From Halothece sp964463655 (GTDB lineage Bacteria; Cyanobacteriota; Cyanobacteriia; Cyanobacteriales; Rubidibacteraceae): a stretch of DNA of 14,096 nucleotides. Location of the stretch: NCBI GenBank assembly GCA_964463655.1, contig CAYXDG010000083.1, positions 1 through 14,096 on the forward strand, written 5' to 3'. Shown piece by piece: positions 1 through 8,061 of this stretch (within the stretch, counting starts at the first letter, position 1; each line of letters begins with the position of its first letter). A program made the position numbers and the translations under genes. The notes beneath the pieces are model-generated. The model had not been told where the DNA came from. It did no database searches and was given only the letters and a program-made list of their open reading frames with translations.

Positions 1-1291
1 TGACGTGCTGTTTAGCACATTCTTCTATAGACACAGGGGTTTTAATATTTTTAACCAGTCGTTCCCACAATTCCCTATCAGAACTAGCCTGTCGCATCGT
101 TTTCGCTAAACTTGCTTTGTCTCTCACGCGGAAGTGAAGTCCTGTCACTCCATCTTCTACTTTTTCAGCCATGCCGCCTATATTACCACAAATCATGGGA
201 CGTTTGTGCATAAACACTTCTTGAATAACGAGGGGGGAGTTTTCCCACCAAATTGAAGGCATTACTACCCAATCGACTTTTTCCAGTAAAGCGGGCATTT
301 CTTCGGGTTTATACTTCCCATGATAAGTAACATATTCTTGGCAGCGATTGATCAACCGCCAAAAATTATCTCGGAAGTCTTGATCACCACTTCCAATATT
401 ACCAAAGATTTCTAAGCGAAAGTTGGTGTAATGATGTTTCAGCAAATATTCCACTGCTTCGAGGAGCAAAACGGCTCCTTTATAGGGGTTAATTTGCCCA
501 AAGAAGGCGAAGACATTGCGGGTTTCTCCTGAACTTAATTCTCGGTGTGGTGCTGCTTCAGTCAGGTCACGTCCGTTTTCAACAACTAACATTTTCTCTT
601 GAGGAATTCCCCAATCAATGAAGCGGTTGGCTAAAAAGTGGCTAGGGCTAATGATTTGATCCACTAAGTCTAAGTGTTCTTTAATAAAGATTTCGCGCAT
701 TTTAAATTTCTGGGCGGAAATATCTGGAAAACACTGATGACATTTTTCTGGGGAAGCGCGATCGCAGAGTTCGTTATTATGAACGCGAATCATTTGTCCA
801 TTATGATTACACATTAAAATAAATTCATGGAGGGTGTAAACAATTTTCACATTGAGTAATGTTGCCCTAGTAACATGAATCGCTTCTAATCCCACTCGCA
901 TTGTATGATGAAAATGAACGATATCGGGTTGAAATCCCTCTAAAAACTTTTTAAAGTCACGATATAAATCATTTAATTTATAGATGGGTCGTGACTGATA
1001 AAAATAGTCAAAGGGTTCTCCTTCTAAGAGCATTTCATCGGGAGCATCGACTAGGGTTTGAAAAGAAGTATCTTTGTGGAATTGTTTAACATGAGAAGCA
1101 GCAGCACCGATAAAGAAAGGTTCGTAATGGGTTTGAGCGCGAATGGCTTTGAAGAGATCATAGGCTAAAATTTCCGCCCCTCCTGGGAACAGTAAGGGAT
1201 GATTGTGAGCTAAAATTAATACCTTTCTTGTTTTTTTCGGTGAACTCGAGGGTTTATTTATTTCTAAACTGCTAGGTTTTAATAACTTCAT
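1..1291 (-). CDS. GT4-family glycosyltransferase, 3' end outside window
   Basis: I see 430 codons from an ATG at 1291 running off the window start, so the C-terminus is missing. The protein has the GT-B, GT4 pattern. The N-terminal Rossmann half carries PGGAEILAYDL near residue 36. The C-terminal half has GQINPYKG near 265 and the donor-sugar signature PSIWWENSPLVIQE at 345-358, whose two glutamates (E350, E358) form the E-x7-E motif. A four-cysteine cluster (C161, C176, C184, C187) sits in the acceptor half, as in a subgroup of GT4 enzymes, and may bind metal. The family transfers an activated sugar onto a growing glycan, usually on the cytoplasmic face of the membrane. GGAG lies 9 bases before the ATG; a GTG one codon upstream is also possible. 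The gene starts 37 bases after the TPR-GT2 stop, so co-transcription is likely. Family call is firm; substrate is unknown. Confidence 0.88.
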   Translation of the reverse strand, partial: MKLLKPSSLEINKPSSSPKKTRKVLILAHNHPLLFPGGAEILAYDLFKAIRAQTHYEPFFIGAAASHVKQFHKDTSFQTLVDAPDEMLLEGEPFDYFYQSRPIYKLNDLYRDFKKFLEGFQPDIVHFHHTMRVGLEAIHVTRATLLNVKIVYTLHEFILMCNHNGQMIRVHNNELCDRASPEKCHQCFPDISAQKFKMREIFIKEHLDLVDQIISPSHFLANRFIDWGIPQEKMLVVENGRDLTEAAPHRELSSGETRNVFAFFGQINPYKGAVLLLEAVEYLLKHHYTNFRLEIFGNIGSGDQDFRDNFWRLINRCQEYVTYHGKYKPEEMPALLEKVDWVVMPSIWWENSPLVIQEVFMHKRPMICGNIGGMAEKVEDGVTGLHFRVRDKASLAKTMRQASSDRELWERLVKNIKTPVSIEECAKQHV

Positions 1292-1328
1292 CACTGCCAA
1301 CTCCAATACATTATCATAAAAAATCCTT

Positions 1329-4300
1329 TTAGTAACTTTGATATTTGGCGGTTAATTTTTCAATCATATCACCCCAGCGACGAGTATGAAGACGACCATT
1401 GTAGCGCCAAGCAAGTCCTGCAGTATAGTTATTGTTTAATGGGACTGATTGACGTTCAAAGTGATACAAAGTTGCATCGGCAAAATACCAACTTTCGTAT
1501 CCTAAAGCAGCACATTTCAGACAAAGATCGGAATCTTCAAAGTCTCCAATCACGTAATCTGTTGTTAATCCCCCGACTCGTTGGTAGAGATCACGACTAA
1601 TCATTAAGCAAGCTCCTGTGACTGCAGGAACAGCACGACTGACTTGGGCTGGCTTGTAGCTACTGGGGAAACCTTTGTAGTAATGTAAGTTAAGCCAGAA
1701 GGGGAAGGTTGTTTTTTCAAAGTACATCCCTGCGTGTTGGATGGCGTTGTCTTCATAGACTAATTTTGGGGCTAATGCGCCAATGTTGGGTAAGGAATCA
1801 TAAAATAATGCCATGTCTAGGGCCCATTCTTTGGTTTTAGGAACAACATCGGAGTTCATCAAGACTAGGTAGCTCCCTCGTGCTTGAGAAGCGCCCATAT
1901 TGTTGGCGCAAGCATAGCCACTGTTTTGATTGACGATGACGAGGTGGGCGGGTAAGTTATAAAGGGCGCTATATTCGGAGAGGATGGCGATCGCTTCTTG
2001 TGTTTGTTCTGGGGAGTCTAGAACATAGATGATTTCACATTGATCGAGGGCGCGATCGTGTGCCATTGTTGCAAACTGTAGCTTGATGAAATCTAGGCAC
2101 TTATAAAGAGGGATAATAATCGAAACCAGTGGGTGTTCATTGGGTTTCCCGAAAACTAGGGTTTCATGAATCGTTCCTTTTTTGGCGCAGACTTGTTGTA
2201 AGTAGTAACTTGCTTTACCGAGACAATTATCTAACATTTCGTCGCTCACTTGTGCGCCATCGATCAGTTCTAAGATTGTACTGCGAGCGAGGTGAGGATC
2301 GTACTGTTTAATTTCTGGACGGATTTTATATTCAACATCTCCTTCGAGTGTAATAATAAAGCGAAAGCCGTATAAATCTGCGATCGGGCTAAAGGCTTGA
2401 TGGATTTCATCAGGGATACTTACATAAGCACAAAACCCTAATTTTTCTCTAGGGGAGACTGAACAACCATTCTCATTGAGAAATTGATTCACATCAGAAC
2501 GAGTATATTTGTAGATGTCTTGTATCTGAAGTTTTTGAGAAAATCCTAAATCAGAAATCATGTCAATTTCTTGAAGCATTGCTGAAGCATCGTACATCCA
2601 ACCAGAGATAAAGACCCCTCGATTTTGAGTGGGAATCGCGCGGTCAATAAAGATGCTAAACGGGGAGTTGGGACTAACTAAGTTAACTGTGGGAAATTGA
2701 ATAAACTTTTGTAATTTTCTCAAGAATTCTCTCGCGCCTTTTTTTTCCTTTGAGTAACGAATTAAATTAATGATAGTTTTACTAATTTGTTCGCGGATTC
2801 TTTCTCTTGGGTGTTCTGGTTTTTGATTCAAATATTGAATCAATTCTAGTCCTCTTGCTTCTCCAACCAAGTGTCTTTCAATGGTCACTAAGCGAGAGCC
2901 ATGTAACACTGATATTTGACAGGGCTGTTTGGTTATTTTATTCTGGGTCTCTTTCAGAACGGCGATCGCGGCAAACCGATGATCAGAAATTTGAAAAAAA
3001 TAAGCGGGGGCTAATTGATAGTTTTCAGGGAAAGACAAGATTAGTTTCGCTGTTCCTAACACCCAAGAATCCTCAATGCTTCCCTCAAGATAGATGATTG
3101 TAGAAGTCAGCCAGCGTCCATATTCTAAGGTTAATTTCGAGGTGTTGGGGTGTTCCCACAGTAGGGAGTAAAGTCGGTTAAATGAGGTTAAATTGTGGCT
3201 CAGGTTAAAGATTTTGGCAAGTCTCTCGATGACTTTTTGATAGACTTCTGTTTCTTCTGGATTGTTGGCGATGAGTTCACTGTAACGTTCGATCGCTGCT
3301 TCGAGTTGACCTTTGTTGACTAGCTGATCCGTTGATTGGAAGTAAGCTAACCAATTGCTGATCACAGATGTCTCTTCTTTGTCGGTTAATTGGCGATCGT
3401 CTGTCTCAGTGGGAGACTCTACCATTGGCGGTTTTTCAGAAGAGGTTGTCTCTTTTTGTACTGTTTGGGAGGGGGTGCTGAGGTTAGAGTGATCCGATGG
3501 AGGAGGATTAGGGATTGAGGTCTCCTGAAAGAGTGCTTCGTCAGAGTTAGCTTGTAATGCTTGATAATACTTATCTAGATGTTGAGGATGAGGAGTTTGT
3601 TGGGTAATTTGCTGTTTTTGCCTGAGTGCTTCGCCAATTTTCTGGTTAATTTTGGGAAGATTGGGGTCTAAAGATTTGGCTTTTCGATAGGTTCTTGCTG
3701 CTTCTTGCCAGCGACAGAGTTGTAGGAGGGCTTCTCCGAGGTGATAGTGTGACCAGGCCCAAGTGTCGTTAATCGCGATCGCGTTTCGGTAGGCGGCGAT
3801 CGCGTCTTCCCAGCGTTCCAATTGTGAGAAGGCTTCCCCTAAATTCTGATGAGACCAGAAAAAGCCTGATTCTAGGGCAATCGCATTTCGGTAGGCGGCG
3901 ATCGCGTCTTCCCAGCGTTCCAATTGTGAGAGAGCTTTGCCTAAAAAGTGATAGAACTTCGATTCTTTGGGTTCTCGTTGGATTCCTTCCCGACAGACAG
4001 TTTCTAGTTGGAGCCAATCTTCTTGTTTTTCTAGCAAGCGGAATAACTGTTCATTGACCCATGAATCTTTAGGCTGTTGAAGCATGGCTTGTCGGTAGGC
4101 TTTAATGGCTTCTGTCCATTGTTGTTCCTGAGTGAGGGCGACTGCTAATTCTTTATGAATAACGGCTGAATCTGGGTTAATGGCGATCGCTTCTCGATAG
4201 GCGGCGATCGCTGAGGGCCAATCTCTTTGACGGGCTAAGATGCTGGCAAGGTTACGATAGGCGGGGAAGAAATTAAAGTCTTGGTTGACCGCGCGACGAT

Positions 4301-4859
4301 AGCAGGTGACGGCTTTTTCCCAGTCATCTTGTTTGGCAAAGGTATTTCCTAGCTGAAAATGTTGTTGGGCAGTGGCTTTTTCAGGATTAAGGCTTAAGGC
4401 TTGATATAAAGACTCTGCTGATTCTGCTGGTTGCTTGAGGCGACTTTGAGTTCGTGACAATTCTCGATAGGCTTCATAACTAGGCTGTCGCTTAATCACT
4501 TCCTGAAGTTGATTTATAACTGCTTCTAATTGTCCTTTTTTGGCAAATGCTTGAGCTTTTGCCCAGTAATCTGCTACTTCATCTGAGTGAGAATCACTAG
4601 ATAATCCTTTACTGGGGAGCATTTTTTGGGGATCAGCAGGGGTGATCTTTGTTTTCGCTAGAGCAACTTGCAACTCCTGATGGGCGACATCTAAGCTGGG
4701 GTCTAATTCTAGAGCCTTTTGATACTGAGCGATCGCCTCTTCCCAGCGTCCTTGCTTTGCTAAAGATTGACCTAACTTATAGTGAGTTAGTGCTGGTGTA
4801 ATTGTCTCGTTAGCCACTGAAGCAAGGGTATGTAAATTTTGCTGACTTTCTCCCAACAT
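1329..4859 (-). CDS. TPR-repeat protein fused to GT2 glycosyltransferase
   Basis: The protein has 1176 residues from the chosen start. Residues 25-415 are TPR repeats of the LGxALxxxxRWEEAIAxYRxAIxLxP type. Residues 417-500 are a polar Pro/Ser/Thr/Glu-rich linker, followed by a lone TPR-like unit near 508-540. Residues about 560-905 match no family I recognise; they hold FISGWMYD at 749-756. From 910 to the end is a GT2 (GT-A fold) domain with PLVSIIIPLYK at the start, NQNSGYACANN, a metal-binding NSDV at 1002-1005 and GDFEDSD at 1105-1111 as the probable catalytic acidic region, resembling rhamnosyl/N-acetylglucosaminyl transferases. The ATG at 4859 is preceded by GGAAAGAG. A TTG at 4919 would add 20 residues that look untranslated and has no good ribosome site. 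The TPRs probably bind a protein partner or acceptor. Glycosyl transfer is likely; the sugar and acceptor are unknown. Confidence 0.88.
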   Translation of the reverse strand: MLGESQQNLHTLASVANETITPALTHYKLGQSLAKQGRWEEAIAQYQKALELDPSLDVAHQELQVALAKTKITPADPQKMLPSKGLSSDSHSDEVADYWAKAQAFAKKGQLEAVINQLQEVIKRQPSYEAYRELSRTQSRLKQPAESAESLYQALSLNPEKATAQQHFQLGNTFAKQDDWEKAVTCYRRAVNQDFNFFPAYRNLASILARQRDWPSAIAAYREAIAINPDSAVIHKELAVALTQEQQWTEAIKAYRQAMLQQPKDSWVNEQLFRLLEKQEDWLQLETVCREGIQREPKESKFYHFLGKALSQLERWEDAIAAYRNAIALESGFFWSHQNLGEAFSQLERWEDAIAAYRNAIAINDTWAWSHYHLGEALLQLCRWQEAARTYRKAKSLDPNLPKINQKIGEALRQKQQITQQTPHPQHLDKYYQALQANSDEALFQETSIPNPPPSDHSNLSTPSQTVQKETTSSEKPPMVESPTETDDRQLTDKEETSVISNWLAYFQSTDQLVNKGQLEAAIERYSELIANNPEETEVYQKVIERLAKIFNLSHNLTSFNRLYSLLWEHPNTSKLTLEYGRWLTSTIIYLEGSIEDSWVLGTAKLILSFPENYQLAPAYFFQISDHRFAAIAVLKETQNKITKQPCQISVLHGSRLVTIERHLVGEARGLELIQYLNQKPEHPRERIREQISKTIINLIRYSKEKKGAREFLRKLQKFIQFPTVNLVSPNSPFSIFIDRAIPTQNRGVFISGWMYDASAMLQEIDMISDLGFSQKLQIQDIYKYTRSDVNQFLNENGCSVSPREKLGFCAYVSIPDEIHQAFSPIADLYGFRFIITLEGDVEYKIRPEIKQYDPHLARSTILELIDGAQVSDEMLDNCLGKASYYLQQVCAKKGTIHETLVFGKPNEHPLVSIIIPLYKCLDFIKLQFATMAHDRALDQCEIIYVLDSPEQTQEAIAILSEYSALYNLPAHLVIVNQNSGYACANNMGASQARGSYLVLMNSDVVPKTKEWALDMALFYDSLPNIGALAPKLVYEDNAIQHAGMYFEKTTFPFWLNLHYYKGFPSSYKPAQVSRAVPAVTGACLMISRDLYQRVGGLTTDYVIGDFEDSDLCLKCAALGYESWYFADATLYHFERQSVPLNNNYTAGLAWRYNGRLHTRRWGDMIEKLTAKYQSY
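3784..3931 (-). repeat. tandem near-identical TPR unit, 102-bp period
   Basis: A stretch of about 46 bases (3784-3829) recurs identically at 3886-3931, exactly 102 bases or one 34-residue TPR apart. It encodes LERWEDAIAAYRNAIA at residues 313-328 and 347-362 of the TPR-GT2 protein. Both copies contain GCGATCGC. Other TPRs in the gene are much more diverged, so this pair is probably a recent unit duplication or gene conversion. Confidence 0.85.
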
Positions 4860-4975
4860 TTCCACTCTTTCCAAAATGATCTTGTGAATTAGACTTTTGT
4901 TGATGCTGATGACAAACAAATCAATGCTGAACTTACGGTAGATAGCAGATTTTGATCAGTCTTTTGTTGATGGAT

Positions 4976-4981
4976 ATTATA
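4976..4981 (-). promoter_or_regulatory. candidate -10 element upstream of TPR-GT2 gene
   Basis: On the minus strand a perfect TATAAT lies in the 151-base gap between the pure-TPR gene and the TPR-GT2 gene. The -35 region is poor: TTTTTC at 17 bases' spacing. If used, the leader to the ATG at 4859 would be about 110 bases. A 12-base direct repeat (CTTTTGTTGATG on the plus strand, at 4894-4905 and 4961-4972) flanks this leader. Inference from sequence only. Confidence 0.35.
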
Positions 4982-5010
4982 ACTAATTTTTGGAATTTGA
5001 AAAACTTCAG

Positions 5011-8010
5011 TTAGTTAGACAAGTTAACGGCTCTTTCATAAGCAGCGATCGCGCCTTTGGTGTCTCCACTAGCCACTAAAGCATCTCCCAAGTAATGGTA
5101 GATTTCCCAGCGTTGGGGGTTTTGTTGTAGGGCTTTCTGATAATGATTGATTGCCTGTTCCCATTGTTCCAGAGAAGCGCAGATTTTTCCACAAGAGAAG
5201 AGGAGTTCAACATTTTCGGGTTGGAGGGCGATCGCCTCTGGCGCTGAGCGTAGCTCAATCGCGCTTTGGTAGGCTTGTAACGCTAAAGAAAGCTGACCTT
5301 GTTTCTCATAAACTTGTCCTAAGAGTTTATATCCTTCTCCTTGCTGAGGGTAATATTCAATCAGTTTCTTACAAGTAATGAGAGCGCGATCGAGGTCTTC
5401 TGCTTCTATGCTTGCTTTGATTTGAGCTTCTAGGGTGGTGAAAGACGGAAAAGATTGTTGATGATTAGCAAGGGTCAAACTCTCTTCTGAGGAGGTTTGA
5501 GAAGTGACATCAATGACAGGGTTAACGTTTTTTCCTTTTCCATTCTGAGAAAACTCAGAGGATGAGTTTCCTTGTTTTAGTTTCGCCAGTCCCTCCAGAA
5601 ACCATGCTAAGCCCTTGGTAAAGGTAGGAAACGCATTGGCGACGAGAGTTAACCGTATTAAGGAAGCTAAGGATTGATTCCCAGAATTATCCAGTGATAG
5701 TTGTCCCGTCTCGGTTTCTGAGAATAAGAAAATCTTAATGGTTTCCTGAGAGTTTTTCTTCCCTGTTAGGTAGGCAAAGGCTTCTCGATAGTGTTTGAGG
5801 GCTGTTTCCGTGTCTCCTTGCTGGAGGGCGATTTCGGCTTGCTGTTGAATGACTAATGCTTGGTCAGTGCTGCTTCCCTGTCTTTTGGGAGTGGATATTT
5901 GACGATTTGAATCAGAGGATGGCTGCGATCGCGTGAGTAGCCATTCCGCCTGTCGGTAAGACACTTCTGCTTCTTCTTGTTGACCCCATTGATTTAAGGC
6001 TTTCCCTAAAAGTTGCCAAGTAGCGGGGGAGTCTGGATTCTGCTGTAGGGCTTGACGATAGGATTGAATCCCCTCTGCCAGATTTCCCTGATGCACTAAG
6101 AGCGTTCCTAACTCATGATAGGCTTGAGTAAAATTTGGGTCAAGGGCGATCGCCTGACGACAGCAAGCAATGGCTTCTTGGTATTTTTTCTGTTGGATGA
6201 GTCGTTTTGCTAATTCTAAACAAGTTTCGGGTGAGCTTTCTTGGGACAGAGTTTGATAATAATACTCGGTTGCTTTGGCTTGTTGTCCAAGGTTTTTAAA
6301 GGCTTTCGCGAGACCCCGATAGGCTTCGACATGAGTCTTATCGAGTTTTAGAGCTTCTTGATAGTGAGCGATCGCCTTGCGCCATTGTTTGCGGTTACTG
6401 TACCAATCTGCTAAATCTACTTTCGGATCAGCCCAGTTGGGTTGGAGGGCGATCGCGCTTTCATAGGATTCCTTAGCTTGTTTGCTTTCTCCTGCGCCTT
6501 GGAGGGCTTTTCCGAGCCAACGATGGGCGCTGGCGGTGGGTTGAATCATGAGTGCTTGTCGGGCGGTGGCGATCGCTTTTCGCCATTGTTTTTGCTCCAG
6601 ATAGACTTGGGTTAAATCCAGATAGGTTTGAGGATCATCATTTTCGATCGCCTTTTCTAGTAGAGCCTTGGTGGGGTCATGCCCATTTTTTTCTTCTGGG
6701 AGGATTTCCTGAGTTGGGGGGGCTTGAGACTCGATCGCTTTTCTCAAACTCTCTGTTGCTTCTTCCCAGCGTCCTGCTTTTTTCAAGGCTTCTCCCAGTT
6801 GAGAGTAGGCTAGAGACCACTGAGGGTTTTGTTTAATGGCTTGTTGATAACAGGCGATCGCCTCATCTATTTTGCCATGCTCAACTAACCTATCTCCTAA
6901 TTTGAGGTGTTGTTGGGCGTTTTCTGCGGTTGGGGCTAAATTATAGGCGCGATACCATGCTAGAGCCGATTTTTCTGCTTCTCCCGCTTTGCTGTAAGCC
7001 CGTGCTAAGTTTCGCCAAATTCCCGCCTGTTGAGCATCAATTTTCAGGGCTGCTTGATAATGAGTGATCGCCTTTTCCCATTGTTTCTCAGCAGCGTAGA
7101 GACTCCCTAAGTTAGCATAAGATTCGGGTAAAGGGTGCAGTGCGATTGCGTGGCGATAAGATTGGGCTGAGGCTTGAGGTTGTTGCGCTCCCTGTTGAGC
7201 TTTCCCCAATAAGTGCCAAGTTACTGCATCTTCTTGGATGGTCAGGGCTTGTTTGGCTGCTGCGATCGCCTTTTCCCAGTTTTTTTGCTCTAGATAGCTT
7301 TGACAAGTTTGTTTGAGGGTTTCTAACTCCTGATTCGGCGCAGGAAGATTAGTGTCTGTGGAGGTCTGTGGGGAGCAACTCATCGCCTTTTTCCAGGTTT
7401 CTGTTGCTTCTTCCCAACGTCCTGCTTTTTCGAGGGCTTTTCCAAGGCGTTGGTAGGCTTCTAACCAGTTGGGTTTGGCTTCGATGACTCGTTGATAATG
7501 GGCGATCGCTTTTGTGGTTTGACCCAGTTTTAGGAAGTCATCTCCTAATTTTAAGCGTTCTTGGGGCTTGACGGTTTCTGGTTCAAGACTATAGGCTTTT
7601 TCCCGTGCTTGGGCTGCTGTTTCAGGTTGATTCAGGCGTTCCCACAAGCGAGCGATGTTACGATAAACTCCAGCAAAGTCTGGTTTAAGCTCGATCGCTT
7701 TTTGATAACACTTCAGCGCCTCTTGCCACTGTTTTTGTTGAGCGCGAACTGACCCCAAGTTAGCATAGAGTTCAGGCTGGTCAGGCCGGAGGGCGATCGC
7801 TTCCTGATAGCTGCTGACGGCTTGTTCTAGGTCTCCTGTTGCTAAGAGAGCTTTCCCTATGGTTTGATAGGCAATAGAGGACTGCGGATCAATGTGTAAG
7901 ATTTTCCGACACAGGGCGATCGCGTCTTGAAATCGTTTTTCTGTCAAAGCAGTTTCTGCTTGTTGGGATAACTGAGCTAGGATAGCTGGGGATTGATAAG
8001 CGGGGGTCAT
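5011..8010 (-). CDS. large all-TPR scaffold protein (999 residues)
   Basis: Nearly the whole protein is tetratricopeptide repeats, with no enzyme domain that I can find. Residues 13-213, 228-428 and about 458-694 are three versions of one multi-TPR module. Modules 1 and 2 align with a constant offset of 216 residues (YANLGS at 82 and 298, LKLGD at 153 and 369, AGRWEEAT at 196 and 412). Polar linkers sit at 213-230, 428-457, 694-715 and 818-855; residues 755-815 are a non-TPR insert with a hydrophobic stretch. TPRs resume at 858-999. No signal peptide or clear membrane anchor is visible, so it is probably cytoplasmic. The ATG at 8010 has AGAGGA eight bases upstream. The gene lies 51 bases after the TPR-sulfotransferase stop and before the TPR-GT2 gene, so a scaffold role for those enzymes is a reasonable inference. 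Binding partners are unknown. Confidence 0.88.
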   Translation of the reverse strand: MTPAYQSPAILAQLSQQAETALTEKRFQDAIALCRKILHIDPQSSIAYQTIGKALLATGDLEQAVSSYQEAIALRPDQPELYANLGSVRAQQKQWQEALKCYQKAIELKPDFAGVYRNIARLWERLNQPETAAQAREKAYSLEPETVKPQERLKLGDDFLKLGQTTKAIAHYQRVIEAKPNWLEAYQRLGKALEKAGRWEEATETWKKAMSCSPQTSTDTNLPAPNQELETLKQTCQSYLEQKNWEKAIAAAKQALTIQEDAVTWHLLGKAQQGAQQPQASAQSYRHAIALHPLPESYANLGSLYAAEKQWEKAITHYQAALKIDAQQAGIWRNLARAYSKAGEAEKSALAWYRAYNLAPTAENAQQHLKLGDRLVEHGKIDEAIACYQQAIKQNPQWSLAYSQLGEALKKAGRWEEATESLRKAIESQAPPTQEILPEEKNGHDPTKALLEKAIENDDPQTYLDLTQVYLEQKQWRKAIATARQALMIQPTASAHRWLGKALQGAGESKQAKESYESAIALQPNWADPKVDLADWYSNRKQWRKAIAHYQEALKLDKTHVEAYRGLAKAFKNLGQQAKATEYYYQTLSQESSPETCLELAKRLIQQKKYQEAIACCRQAIALDPNFTQAYHELGTLLVHQGNLAEGIQSYRQALQQNPDSPATWQLLGKALNQWGQQEEAEVSYRQAEWLLTRSQPSSDSNRQISTPKRQGSSTDQALVIQQQAEIALQQGDTETALKHYREAFAYLTGKKNSQETIKIFLFSETETGQLSLDNSGNQSLASLIRLTLVANAFPTFTKGLAWFLEGLAKLKQGNSSSEFSQNGKGKNVNPVIDVTSQTSSEESLTLANHQQSFPSFTTLEAQIKASIEAEDLDRALITCKKLIEYYPQQGEGYKLLGQVYEKQGQLSLALQAYQSAIELRSAPEAIALQPENVELLFSCGKICASLEQWEQAINHYQKALQQNPQRWEIYHYLGDALVASGDTKGAIAAYERAVNLSN
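5228..5257 (-). repeat. small palindromic insertion next to HIP1 inside a TPR
   Basis: The plus strand has GCGATCGC at 5228-5235 followed by the hairpin TGAGC-GTA-GCTCA at 5245-5257. In protein terms the usual TPR junction AIEL-QPENV is interrupted by nine extra residues, RSAPEAIAL (residues 921-929), which also duplicates the AIAL motif. The length is a multiple of three, so the frame is kept. It resembles the small dispersed palindromes found in cyanobacterial genes; I cannot check its copy number. Confidence 0.45.
6727..7974 (-). repeat. two collinear TPR super-modules, 648-bp period
   Basis: Residues 13-213 (7372-7974) and 228-428 (6727-7329) of the all-TPR protein are homologous along their length with a 216-residue offset that holds from at least 82/298 to 204/420. 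A third, more diverged module follows at about 5929-6639 with an offset of 231-232 residues. This points to duplication of a whole multi-TPR block and not of single 34-residue units. Confidence 0.75.
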
Positions 8011-8061
8011 CTGAAAAATCCTCTTGCATAATTTAAACAGGAGTGAGTAAAAAACAGTTAC

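Noticed and set aside
3769..4017. Minus-strand open frame of 82 codons within the TPR region of the GT2 fusion
   Set aside because: Its repeats come from the tandem TPR DNA read in another frame. The Arg-rich, repeat-like composition is a shadow of the real gene.
4860..4919. N-terminal extension of the TPR-GT2 protein from a TTG at 4919
   Set aside because: The ATG at 4859 has a better ribosome site (GGAAAGAG), and the first TPR begins soon after it. The 20 extra residues show no domain.
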